A DNA stretch of 64,000 nt. Source: Andrena cerasifolii (Eukaryota; Arthropoda; Insecta; Hymenoptera; Andrenidae). The notes under the pieces are model-generated. The model searched no databases and had not been told where the DNA came from. It saw nothing but the letters and a program-made list of their open reading frames with translations. Every line of letters begins with the position of its first letter. The first letter of the stretch is position 1. The DNA lies in assembly GCF_050908995.1 (NCBI RefSeq), contig NC_135121.1, positions 9,796,001 to 9,860,000 of the forward strand. Direction: 5' to 3'. Positions 35,401 through 47,600 of the stretch are shown piece by piece. A program made the position numbers and the translations under genes.

Positions 35401-37656
35401 CTCCGATTGGATTACGTAGGTATTCGCTAATTGATTAAAGCGCAACGCTGCGTCGTCATCGCTGGCTGTCTGTCCTTCTAATTTCTCCTCGTTTTAATCC
35501 AACCCCGCACCACTTGTTTTTTTATTTTTTTTTTTTCAATCGAAGTTACGAGTTTCACGCACCACTCCCGCGTTTTCCCTCCTGTTTTCCTTGCCACCAT
35601 TTTACAATTTCCTCGGGCACGCAAAGAAGTCTCCAGAGACGAGCATGCAGGCATCAAGCTCGCTCGATAAACAACGTCGCGCATTGACAATTTATAGGAG
35701 CTCCACCTTTGTGCGGGGGTGTGAAACGTGGACAGATGCAGAAAGCCGAAGAGGGGTGATTAAGGTGGCGAACAGTAAAGCAGGCAGAGGAGACAGAGGG
35801 GGCGGGGAGGAAGGCAGGGGGTAACTAACGACCCCGTATAAGACTGCGTAGCTCACCACTTTGCTAAATTATATAAATCACATCCCCTTCGTCAAGGGCT
35901 CTTACGCGAGACGCTTAATCCACCCTCCGCCGCCCCCTGGGCCCTCCCCTCGCCGTCCCGTTCTCCGGAAGCAACGGGACGGATACCTCCTCGAGCTCCC
36001 ATCGGCAACACCTCCGAGAGTTGTACCCGTAGTTACTTTGCATTAAGCAGCCATTAATTAAATCGTATACCCGTTAATTACGCGGGGGTCCCGTCTCCTT
36101 GACTCGCGGCGGTGGTTGCGGCGCGTCTGTAGAAAGACGGACGCCTCTTTGGAGTTTTTAAGATCGGTTCCGAGGGAAACTCAACGCTCGAACGGCGGCG
36201 AGAAGTAATTAACGCGCGTTGACAGAGGTCTGGCGATGTTCCCTTGATGGGTTTTTAAAATTTCAAGTCTAAATGGGGATGTTTACCTGAGTCGCGATAA
36301 TTCCGAGGCACTGCGACTTCCTCGAGTTCAAGTTCCACTATTTACGATGCAGTTACATCGATTGTTATTAGTCAGAGCTGCCATTCTCTTTCTTTTCTAT
36401 CTTTCCCAAGTTCGAAAGTTTGAGCTTCGAAATGGGGTAGTTTCGGTTGCTGCAAGTGTGATTAATCGTCGTCTTTTAACTCGCGCAGAGTTATCAGATC
36501 TGCGCGAAGAAACTTGCGAGGACCTTTTCGATGTTTGTCAGGGAATTTCGCGAGGGAACGATTATGCCGCGAGAAGCGGGAGTCGCGTTTGGGGAAGACC
36601 TATCTCTAATGTCAACTAATTAGAAGTTCCCGACGCGTGATTTGAATAAGATTCTCGTAAACGACCGGAATTTATGCTGATGTCGGGCAGACCGGAAGAA
36701 ATGACCTGTGAACGAATCGCGGAGATTAATTCGACACTTCCTCGCGACCGTGTTCATCCACGACGTACTCGTGGACCAATTCTCGCGAGAACTCTGAGTC
36801 ATCTGGCTCGAGCGAAGGGTACACATCCTTGCGTAAAAGTGTCTTTGTTCAAACGATCTAATTACTTCTAGCTCCCTACCACTTGCAACTTCTATTTTTT
36901 CAGGCTCAAACTGCCGCAACAGTGGAAACGGGAACGGCAAGCAGAGAAGGTCGCGGACGAACTTCACGTTAGAGCAATTGGCGGAACTGGAGAGGCTGTT
37001 CGACGAAACACACTACCCCGACGCGTTCATGAGGGAGGAACTCAGCCAGAGACTCGGTTTAAGCGAGGCGAGGGTTCAAGTTTGGTTTCAGAACCGACGG
37101 GCGAAGTGTCGCAAACACGAGAGTCAATTGCACAAAGGTACATACGTTCATCCGGCACGACCATGAGGGTAGTGAAGTAAAAGCCAAGCCAAGAATTTCC
37201 TTCGACTTAGCTTACTCTCAACCTCTTCAAAATCAATAGCGATTGCGCAACAGTAGCCAAATTAACATCTCCATCTTCCTGAAAATTGCAGGGGTAGCAG
37301 GTGGGCTGGTGCTAGCACCGCGAAGTCCGCCAAGCCTGGAACCCTGCCGCGTGGCGCCCTATCTACCAGCCCTGAGGTTGCACCCCCCGATACAGGGTGC
37401 AGGAGGGAACGTGACCGCCGCAGCAGGTTCTGCCTTCGACCCAGCGGTCCTCCACTACGCGGCAGCTGGTGGACTTTTCTGTCTGCCACCGCCACCACCC
37501 CCGCCGCCCACTTCCACGCACCATCACCATCACCCCCTGAGCCTGGCAGCCTCCCTGGCCGCTGCGGCGGCCCGTTCCAAGAACAGCAGCATCGCGGACC
37601 TCAGGCTCAAGGCCAGACGACACCAGGAGGCCTTGGGCCTCGACAGGCCCGCGTAA
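29496..37656 (+). CDS. Shox: SHOX-type paired-class homeobox transcription factor
   Basis: Four exons, 29496-29652, 31108-31674, 36904-37137 and 37292-37656, join in phase 1 throughout and encode 440 residues. Exon 1 starts MEQLAQFVSKSFD, matching the MEELTAFVSKSFD opening of vertebrate SHOX. Exon 2 (about 189 residues) is Ser/Pro-rich and unstructured. Exon 3 holds the homeodomain, from QRRSRTNFTLEQL to WFQNRRAKCRKHESQLHKG. A Gln occupies recognition-helix position 50 (VWFQNRR), as in SHOX and other paired-like factors. Exon 4 has the conserved CRVAPY motif, a Pro/His/Ala-rich segment and the C-terminal OAR motif SIADLRLKARRHQEALGL. It is a nuclear DNA-binding regulator expected to bind TAAT-type sites, probably in developing nervous system or limbs by analogy with SHOX/SHOX2. 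Introns are long (1.5, 5.2 and 0.15 kb). Intron 1 contains a Transib-like element and intron 2 a TTAA-flanked MITE. The Drosophila counterpart is, I believe, CG34367. Confidence 0.95.
29809..30869. mobile_element. Transib-like non-autonomous transposon with RSS-like ends
   Basis: Both ends of the 1061-bp element start CACAGTGGGGAAATTT when read inward, and the inverted repeats stay alignable for about 95 bp. It is flanked by a perfect 5-bp direct repeat, CGATG (29804-29808 and 30870-30874). CACWRTG ends with 5-bp, GC-leaning target duplications are characteristic of Transib, the DNA transposons related to the RAG1 core. After the heptamer CACAGTG, a CCAAAAC motif begins 23 bp in on the left and 22 bp in on the right, where a nonamer would sit in a recombination signal. 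The interior is AT-rich and I find no transposase-like frame. It lies in intron 1 of the homeobox gene. Confidence 0.75.
31675..31892. other. Start of Shox intron 2
   Basis: After the donor GCGAAAG|GTAAGA at 31674 the frame stays open by chance for about 30 codons. There is nothing else of note before the MITE at 31893. Confidence 0.5.
31893..32081. mobile_element. TTAA-flanked MITE in Shox intron 2
   Basis: The 189-bp element has inverted ends GGTGCGAATCCACGAGGAGA and, from the right, GGTGCGAATCCACGACGAGA (19 of 20). It is preceded by TTAA and followed by TTCA, which fits a piggyBac-type TTAA duplication with one change. A TA duplication with one change is also possible. The interior repeats TCTC/GAGAC words in both orientations and should fold into a hairpin. 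No coding capacity. Confidence 0.7.
32082..36903. other. Shox intron 2, remainder
   Basis: A 4.8-kb non-coding stretch with alternating AT-rich and CpG-rich blocks. GA-rich sequence at 35185-35255 and TAAT/ATTA-rich, non-repetitive blocks near 34335-34470, 35380-35450 and 36045-36100 could be regulatory. No exon is supported; open frames here lack domains. Confidence 0.4.
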
Positions 37657-40600
37657 AAAAGGCCCGCAGGCCTGGAAGACCTCGGAACAAGAACTCGTAA
37701 CCCAAAGGGGACGTTGAGGGATGCTATCGGGGGCCGTTGTGTCGCTAGGTGGTGAGTACGGACGCTCTGATGTTCTCTGTTGTTTTCCTCGGTTTATCGA
37801 GTTTGCAGTTGCGGAGGGAGAGGGTTTTCTTGTTAGTTATTGTGATTTAAAAGACGCGGCAGTTTTAGAGGGTGCAAAAGAGTTCTAACGTCGACGGGAT
37901 TAAAGAGTTATAAATTGCGAAGCCTTACTTCCGGATTCTGTGGGATTTTAGTGAATGTCTCTATGGATTATTGTTGGGCAACAGTGATTGTGTCACGGTG
38001 GACGTTACGTGGAACGTATGATTACTTTTGCGGTAGAAATTCGTTCGCAGTTCGAATAGAGTTTAGGGATGAAGCTAGCTTAATTGTTAGGGCGGAAGTA
38101 ATTCACCACCGTTGCGGATCAAGTCGCGGTTGACCGTGACAACTACGGTGACTGATTTGCGAGAGCTGCGATTTGGCCTTCTGTTGCCGAGTGTCTGTTA
38201 AAACCATTTTCAAAAGCACTCGGCGACGAGACGGCTCGTGTCCGAGAAGTACAAACGGAGGCTGGACGTGTATAAAGTGAAAGGATTTTAGAAGGCGAGT
38301 GTATTATACATAATATATACATAAGTATTATAAATAGTCGAGGGTCAGTAGTAGTTGGGCTTGAAAATTACGACGAATCGTAAATGGACGGCTGTTCCTT
38401 CCCGAAGCGCAATCGTTGAGCTCGCAATGTTCCAAGCGAACTTCGATGCGAGAGAACGATAGACAAAGACAAATAAACATACACACAAGGACGATCGATC
38501 ACCCCTAAACTTCCAAGGGTAAGCTTTCAAAATTTCTGTAAAATCCGTGTCAAGTTTCGAAAGTGAACATTAAACAGGCGCGGCGACGTCACTTTAAGGC
38601 TGTTCTCGAGCACACGATTGTCATTCTGTATACTACTAGCTTTAAAAAATATATATACTTGAATCTTAAACAAGCAGTGGGTCATTTATTACGTGTCGTA
38701 AACAATTCTCCCTTAAATCTTCACGCTCGCAGAAGCTAGCAGACAAAAGATATCAGAAGGGAGGCAGAAAATATAGGAATAATTGAAGAGCCCTTGCCGA
38801 AAACACTGTAAGTGCCAAAAATCAAATTCTACACTATACAGTTACCATTGGCACGCAGAACATTTCCCGATAAAAAATCTCCTTTTTTTAATTCTGTCAC
38901 TTACAGTGTTTTCTACAAGCACTCTTGAATTGTAAATTAAAAAACACTAACAGCATTCAGCAAACAGAACCCTCGACACATACCAACCCCCAAATTACCA
39001 TACATCGTAAGTCACGATGAGCTCGGCCACCAATTAGAATTTACCCAGGAGGCAAAACCAAGGAGATCAACCGTGAAACCCCCGAAAAAGCCCCAGCATC
39101 GAGGATCCTCCAGGACAAGGAGGAGAGCAAGTCTCTGGACCCCGTGGCAAGGACAAATCGCGGCGTCCTGGCAACAACCGTCCAAGACATAATTCTTGGG
39201 GATGATTCACGGGCGGGTGGACAGAGAGGCCAGTGGATGGTTCTGGTGCGCGTTCGCCGTGCTCGCGATACCGCCGCGCCGTGCCGCGGAGGATCGCCCC
39301 CGGGACGCTGGCCAGCAGCATCGTCGTCGGGGCGCTAATGCAATAACGCGTCGGTACGCGGATAAATCAAGCCGACCGAATCGCTCCGCCAGTCCTGTGC
39401 ACCTAATCGCGTTACCCCGCTCGTCCCCCGGGCGCCATTACCCCCGCGTTCCCGTGAGTTAGGGCTTCGAGGGTGCACCGTTTCTTTGGCCACGGCTTTT
39501 TTTTTCATAGCTTTCAAGCCGCTGCGAAACGTTCGCGTGCTCAACGAGGCGTTCTACAGGCTGTTTCTTGGCTGTTGCTCGATTCAGTGGTGTCGCTTGG
39601 GGTTAAATGCGGGGTGTTGATATTTACTGTTCATCTGAAATCTCTGGATCTCATTGTTTCGTTGAGGAGTTAGTTTAGAATGAACGTGATGCAGTTGGGT
39701 ACGAAGTTACTTCAGGGGAGTAACGTCGTGGTGAGTAATATCGTGAGAAACGGTGAGACGATACGTTCTGCTCTCGAATTACTGGGAATATGTATGCTTC
39801 GATGTACCCTTGCCGCGGTTTTAGAGGCTCGTAACGCCTCTTCTAGCACAGTTTTGTAATCCCCGAATACTACGCGCGTTTTGCAGGTAAAACCAAGCTG
39901 GCAAATCACTTGGAAACGCGGCGTCGCGTAATCGCGTTAGCTCGGATTCATTCTGCGCGCTCCCGAGGGTGTCGTTATTGTCCCATCCGTGTACATCGAA
40001 GGGGGCAGATTTTGTCGACCGACAAATTTAATTCAACCCCCCGGAAAAGCAGAAAGCAAAGCAGAAGCTGCTGAATTTCTAAGAATTTTATAGCTTCCAT
40101 CACAGGCACATCTTCGTCAAATTTAATTAGTAAATTCATTGCTCAGAAGTTCAAATAAAAAGGTGTACCTAATTTTCGCCTCACCGTGTACTCAACTATC
40201 CTAAAAATCCCTGCTAAACTTATTTCACAGAATTTCTATTTAATTTCTTCTCTATTTCAAAACACGTACTTCAATGTAATCGTAGTAAAATATTCGAACG
40301 AGTAGCGTGAACTTTTTAAACGCTGAAGGCTCGATGGTGCAGCTCTCACAAGTGGACGAGCCTAATCGACGGACTTAAAAGATCAATTCTACCCTCGCGA
40401 CCCGTCCCGATAATCAATTTAACTGCTCCCATCGAATTGTCACCTAGCGCTGATTCCCGCGGGACGAGAAGCAACCCCTACACCCTCTTCGTCTACCGCG
40501 AATAAAATAAAGCTCGCCCTCGAATCCCGAAATGAATTTCAAGGGTGCGCCAGAGGACGAGCAGAAGAAAAAGGAGAAAAAAATGAAAGAGGGGCGGGAA

Positions 40601-41424
40601 GAAGAAGCCGAGCGGTCCGTCGCTTATTTTAATCCGAGTTTAAAGAAGTTCCCCTTTCCTGCTGCTCGTAAATTGGCTGTCGTTTGTCTGCCACTAAGGG
40701 GTACTACAAAACGAGGGGGGTGAAATTCACCCGCAATGGTGAGAAAACGCTGCTCCCTTTTCTCCAGCAAGGGCACGACTCAACTATTTAAATATAACGC
40801 GTTTGTGTCTGAATGTCCCGCATAGGGGCTCACGCTGGGCTTTTAATGCGATTTTCATACAACCTCAACCGTCGGCAATATTGATATTCAAGTTATACAA
40901 ATTAAATTGCTCTAAGATAGCCCCATATTATATTGAAGTGTTCTTTTCTAGTTATCATCAAACAATTGATCTGTATTCTATCACGGTACAATATTTGTAT
41001 TCTCCTCATCTTAAAATAGAACTCGAGTTGCATTGCAATATAATTATTCTGAATTAGAGAATTTCTAAATTTTGAAAAACATGTTTGCATAACTTTAATG
41101 TTTCTATTATCACGAAAAAATAATAATATTCTTATAAAAAATTAAGGTACTCACATTTTCGATGAATTGTTCCTCAGTGTTCTCCACTACCCGCCATGCT
41201 CCATGATCTCCATCATGCACACTTGCAATGAAAGTCACACAACGTTTCACGCACGACTCACATCCACTCACTTATTCATACCATTTGCACGTTTTACAAT
41301 ACTTTATTCTGGATATAACACGCATTTTAAGACCAGGAAACCTGAAAAATATTAGAAATTAAAGGAATTAAAAAACGTCAAAGTAGGCGCTGCGCAATGC
41401 ACGCGTTAAATCGATGCACATCAT
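37657..41424. other. Shox 3' flank and intergenic sequence
   Basis: The first kilobase probably contains the Shox 3' UTR; no clear AATAAA was pinned down. The CpG-rich block at 39100-39460 has several overlapping open frames without domains. I see no supported gene. Confidence 0.35.
38800..38913. repeat. Short inverted-repeat element
   Basis: AAAACACTGTAAGTG on the left and its reverse complement CACTTACAGTGTTTT on the right bracket about 114 bp of AT-rich sequence. It could be a very small MITE or a hairpin. No target duplication could be decided. Confidence 0.5.
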
Positions 41425-41668
41425 AAGTCGAGAACGGATTAATATTTTTAGTTGAAATTTTAACTGAACCTACAAAACACTCTTCTCCACTATGGGAAAC
41501 TCGGTGGAAAAATTTAATATAAATTTAAGAAGCAATCCTGTGGTAAATGTTGTCTTAAATATTCTTAAAGTTATGCGATCTTATCGAGCAAGTTCCACAT
41601 CGTGGAGAAAAGTGTTTTCTAGGTTCAGTTAAAATTTTAACAAAAAATATCCATCCGTTCTTGGACTT
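41425..41668. mobile_element. Foldback MITE with about 77-bp arms
   Basis: The left arm (starting AAGTCGAGAACGGAT) and the reverse complement of the right arm (starting AAGTCCAAGAACGGAT) align over about 77 bp, including the shared run AAATTTTAACTGAACCTA. They leave a loop of about 90 bp. The left flank is TA and the right flank TC, so a decayed TA duplication is possible. Non-coding. Confidence 0.65.
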
Positions 41669-44600
41669 CGGTTGGGGGTAGGTACGCTGTAAACATTCAC
41701 ATGCAAATTTTATGACATTGATGTTTTATCGCAATTAAAATTCCTCCCATGTTTAACAAATTACGCTATATTTTACAGTGCACTACAGATAAGAGGGAGA
41801 TTAAAGATAAAGCAATTACCCAGCGAAAATAGATGTTTATAATTAATTTTTTTACAACATGCAGAGTTGAGTTTTTAAGTAGATTAAAACACGTTCTCCT
41901 ACATGTTACTATAGAGTTCAAAGCATCCGTCAGCCGAACGTTATGGTAATCTATTACCGTGATTTATTCGCAATATCGTGTGCGCATTTCTCATTGCATA
42001 TGCGGGGCGATAAAATCGTGAGCAAACGGGGGGTCAAGATTAAAATACAGCCGCATTCGGGCCAGTCCACTGTTAACTACGATATAATGTCCCGCGAAAA
42101 CCATGGAGCATCATCAATTATCGTGCCCCGACGGCGAAAAGTCGACGAGACGAGCGTAGAATAATCACGCGGGGGATGAGAATGGATCGACGCGGTTTCG
42201 CCGCCCCTTATGGCTGATCACGATTTACGCAATATCATTATTCCCGATCCGTCGTCGATCTCCTGTCGCATCCAGTTACGCGTTCATTCAATTACTATGA
42301 ATCACCGATCGATCGGGCGCGTTCCGCGACCTACCCGAAATAAGGAGAGCTACTCCTATTCATAATATCAAGCGTTCCGCCCGGAGGGCTTGAAGGATTA
42401 ATCGCGAATTGCAGCGGCGTCTGCATCGCGATGCTTCGATCTCGTCGCGCACACCCGACGCCGAATAATAATTACCCAGCCGCGGACGGGACCAACGAGT
42501 GTCCTCCCCCTCGGTCAAATCGACTATTTACTCGATCGACGGGATAATCAATCGGTTAACCGACAAGCCATGAACGCGTAATGAGCAACAATTCTGGCCG
42601 CCGGGGCTCGAATAAATTATTCAAATCACACTGGTCGATTAACTGCGATCGCGCGCGACTCTGTGCCGCCATGGAGGGAAAGCACCAGTTGACAAATATC
42701 ATCCACGTGGGGGATGAACGCGAGTCGACGCGACGAAGGGATAAATCGTTGAAGTCTCGCGAACGATCAACTCCTTTCACGTTACTCGTTCTTAATCTTT
42801 TCTAGCTAAAACAATATGCAAAGATGACTCCGCTCGCCCATTGGATTCAACGGGGGGGGGGAGAAAGAAATGGCAGGCTTCCCGCCACGGAGAGCTTGAT
42901 AAATAGCAACGCCGCGGGATATCGCGATTTACCGGAAGGCGAACCTGTACCCGAGCGTGATGCATTAAATAATAATGCCAGTGATTGCGAGAAACTCGAC
43001 GGTAGACCGTGCGATAGCTGGAGAGTCGACTCCGGGGGGTGGAGGTGCGAGCTGCGAATGGACCAAGGGGTGCAAGAGGGGAGACGGTTGCCTCTACACC
43101 CCCACCAGATATATCATCGCCTGGCAGTTATGTGTGTCATGAATTTTAGATTATCCTTGGATTAGATTAAGGGGCGGAGGGGTGGTAGGTGCAGCCAACC
43201 AGCCCCTTAGTCCGCTAGTCAGTGCCGTAGCCAGGATAGCAGCGTGCCTGTGTGAATTATTTTCCGGTCCCTCCAGCAACCCTCCCGGCTTCCTTTTCCA
43301 CGTGGACGATTGATTTCTTGCTTCTCTTTGCTACGTGGTCTTCTGGCTATGGGATATCTTTGGATAACGATGGATTCCGAACACTTCCTCCTGGGCGGAT
43401 TCACTCTTAGGTTCAAATATCGTCTTCCATGGTGTCTTTTATTCTGTTTATCCTGTGATAATCCAATTGCGCCGCTCAAGCATTCACGGTTAAAGAACGC
43501 TCTTGATATCTACCGTTAAATAGATCGTTCGGAAATGATCACGGGGAGAAACTGTGCGTTAGAGAAGAAAGTGCCGAGAAGAGTGGCGGAGAAAGGGTAG
43601 GAGAGGCTGGAATGGAAGAAACGAGGAGCTAAACGGTGTTTCCGCCCCCGGGGCAGATCCGATCCGACGAATCAATTCGTGTAATAGTCTCGGAGGGCTC
43701 CGGCTGGGGACGGTGGTGGGAAAGCAGGGGTTAAATCGACTGCAACTACCTCTCGGCAGCCCCTTCCCAGAAGGGACCTCGTAGCTCGCCCCGGATACGG
43801 GCCATTACCGCACCTGTCCCTCAAGTTCCGCCCACCCCTGAAGACGATCGGCTGGAACCGAACGAGGTGGCCCCCTAATGAAGAGAAGCAATCACTTAAG
43901 ACCGGCCGTTAGACCGATCGGGACGTGGGAAAACGTTTTATGCGCCACTAACAGAAACGTTTACGGGCCTCTTACGCTGTTTAGGAATGGGACGCGAGGT
44001 CGTTCCGCGACTGGAAAACCGATTCGCGTGGCTTCCAGCGAGGGGGCAGCCTGATAACACTGCGAATCGAAATTTTACTAGCATCCCCAACCGCTCTCTT
44101 TCATCCCTGCGTTATTCCTCGTCTGCGAGGCCTAGCTGGGTTTATTTCATTTATCTTGCACAGTCGACGTTTTACCTTGTTTCGTAGAGGCGTTCTGGCC
44201 AGTCGCGCGATCGCGTTCCACTGAAATGATAATAACAAAAGAAGGTAATGCGTTACATTCTTCTACGGGGTTGTACACAGATTTATTTGTGAGAAAATGA
44301 ACGACAGCTTTCCATTCGTTTCCTTTTCAATATACTTACGAGATCGATGCAGATACATGTCTACGTCCACGAAACTAAAACGCCGATAAAATCTCTAAAA
44401 ATCAGATCGGATTGAGGCGCAGGGCTTGGGTAATAAAAAAGAAATGGAAAAACGATGCAGTTAACGAGGTAATGAGGATAGGAAACGCGTTGACTGAAAT
44501 ACTTACTGGTGCTGGAGTGTACTCGCTTCTGAATATTAAATAAAATAAGTTAAAACGCAACGAGGGAATGCAATTTGAACGTTTTGACACGGAGTGTTTC

Positions 44601-47600
44601 AGGGAGCGACACGCCTTACAGAAAATCGCTGAAAGTCGTTTGAAAACGCGAGTGAGTACCGATCGAATCTACATCCGCGCGCGACGAAGTGGCAAATGTA
44701 GACCCGTTGGGGAAGCTGGAAAGAAGGACACTCGCACGGGTCATCTTATTCTATGCTAATTACTCGATAAAATTTATTTCGAATCACGGCGATCACGTAG
44801 CACACAGAGAGCCAGAAATAAAAAGAGGGAAAAGCGAACGAGATCGTTTTGATTGTGCGCGTGCGTATGTACAGTGCGTGTGAAGCTGCGGGACCGGGAG
44901 CCCGGCTCGCGGTGTACACACGAGTAAAATAGATCTCTCGATTCTGGAGAAAGGAAGGATCGATGAGCTGAAAAGAACGCGGTGCCGGTGAAAGATATGA
45001 AGAGGAGCTTTCGTCGCTCGATCACCCGAGAAACTCTTTCCAATCGGTCTTTGCGTGCTTACGTGACGCTTCTTCCCCTTCACTTTTATCCTCCTCGATC
45101 GTTTCCGTTACAATAAAAAGCCGACTCTGCTCGTGCGCCCCGAGGATCGCGCTTCTTCCATCAATCGCAACAACAATAATAGTAGTAATCATAAAATATC
45201 AACCGACAGCGTTAAAATAAACTTCAACGATCACAATGAGACGATTGCCTGAAGCTTATATCGATAATAGAATACTGAACAGCGGTCTCCATCTTCCCTC
45301 AGCTTCTCTTCGCTCTTCCATGGTGTTGTTGGTCTTCTTCCCCCGAGCACGACGGTTCCCCCTTGCCTCTTCCTTCGGTTCCTTGGTGTCGTTCGCGGCT
45401 ACCTCGCACCCTGTTCCCCGCAGAAATCGCGATGCGCACGGTGTTCGGGATTAGTCAGCACCGTTCGAGTTGCACCCTTGACGAGCGTGCAAGGAAAGAA
45501 GGGAGGGGGATAATAGGGCGTGTAGAGCAGTCTTTTCTTTCTCTGCTGTTACGTGCAGGAAACTTACTCGTCTCGCGGCTTCTGACCTCGAGTTGCAGGC
45601 CTAGAGGCGTGTTTACGTGCGGGTGTGTGCACGTATGCTTAAGTACTAGGCGGTCAAGGTATGCAACAATAAAAAGAACACCGTTTTTCTTGCGTTTCTC
45701 TATACCGAGTGTGAAGAACACTGGACAGAGGGATTCGCTGGCGCTAGCGAGACGCGAGAGAACAGACGGACAACACGATTCGAGATAATGATGGTTGTGA
45801 TGACGGTGTCATCGTTTGTCGATTCAAAAGAAAAGAAGAGCCTTCGTCCGTGCCGCAAGGATAGGATAATCAGGTACTAGGAACAGCCCCATAAGGTTCC
45901 AATCCTTTGAGCGAAAGAGCAAGTGCTACTCATCTTGATTGAGATTTAATTCTACATTGATCTAGCCAGAATCGATGGAACAGGTGCGGTGAACTGTTCG
46001 CGGTATACAGAAGCGTACTGGTTACTTGTATTCTAAAGTAGAACCGTCGAGGTTCTCTAAATTTCAACGCTTAGGGTAGCTTAAAAATTTCGACGTCCTA
46101 TTGTAACTTCTGCGAATTTTGAGTTCACTAGATCCATTCCACCGGCTACAGATAACATTCTTGTCTATCCTTAGGTCCTACGAAAAAATATCCAGCGATC
46201 TAGGCTTAGCCCAGAAGCCGTGTTTGTGGACAAGTTTACGTACAATACGTCATGCTTCAACGATTCGAGTAAAAAAGAATGTATATCGCATATACACATA
46301 TGTAGATAAACGCATAGCTAACATGTATGGATACTTCTATTTCACAAAGTCCACGTTCTTTCTTGCTTGCTCTTGAGGAGACTAATCTTGGCCTATGATT
46401 TTTGTTCGCCTATAGAAATTTTTGAGAAACGATTAAAATAACTGTGTGGCAGGGTTCGAGAGAAAGGTATGCGAGTGTCTGGATAAGAGTATGTTTCTTT
46501 ACCGCGCGTTTAAGTCCCCAAAGGATAGGAACCCCCTCCGAGCACTGCCCGCGCGAAACATTACGATTAAATCTAATACACACCGTATATAATAATTACA
46601 ATAATATAGTATTAATTAAGAAATATTATGTTAATATAGTTATTTAACCATGTGTATGGCTCAGTCTATTATGCTAGTCTCATGCAACAACAACAATAAA
46701 GATACAACAATATATTTTACTTGCGTCTGTCATTTTAATTACTCTTTCACTTATTTGTTTTTCATTTTTGTTTGTTTGCAATCATCCCGTGTATACTCCC
46801 ACATGCACACACATATACTCTCTCTCTCTCTCGCTCTCTCTTTCTCTCTCTCTGGTACTCCCTTTCTCTCGTCTGCAAATAGAAAAAACTTGGAAATTTG
46901 TCAAATATCAATCAACGTCGCCCCACCTTCGTTTATAATTATTCAATATAATTATTATATGTATAAATAGATGATTTTGTTTATTTGTCCCTTTACGTTT
47001 ACTTTATGTTCATTTATAAATTTATCCTCGTCCTTATCTTGACTGAGAGCTCCGAGCATTAATAAATAATCGCGAGCCACGTGAAATCTCGACGGGAGCC
47101 GCTCTAACAAACCTATGTACGCCGTTTGATTGAAACTTATATTTACAACGATAGGGGGACACGTACGAAATGTTTTACTCGCTAAATATCGTTCTTGTTA
47201 GTATAAAATTCAAAGTTGTATACCGGGGGGTCTATAAACACGAGTGTGTACCACTGAAAAGGATGCTTGCTGTAGCTTAGGAACTATTTAAGATATAAAT
47301 ATACGCAGGATACCTCGTAATTCTTAGTACGATCACAGAAGAGTTAATTCCTCAGGATACAAATGAATTGAAAATGTAGAATGAATCTTATACACGACCC
47401 TTCCCCTTTTGGAGAAAATCCATTCCAAAGTCGCATGCAAGCACAACCACCTTCGACAGTGATTTTCCAAAAAAAGAAAAGAAAAAAGAAAAAAAAACGA
47501 AGGGTCGCGCGAGAAAACTTTATTTTACATTTCTCACCCATGTTTTGACAACGATTCACTTCGTCCACGGCTGAACCACGAGTTTCGAGGCAGCCGGTGT

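Noticed and set aside
42824..43165. 113-codon plus-strand frame
   Set aside because: Its composition follows the local GC content. No domain, acceptor, donor or partner exon could be supported.
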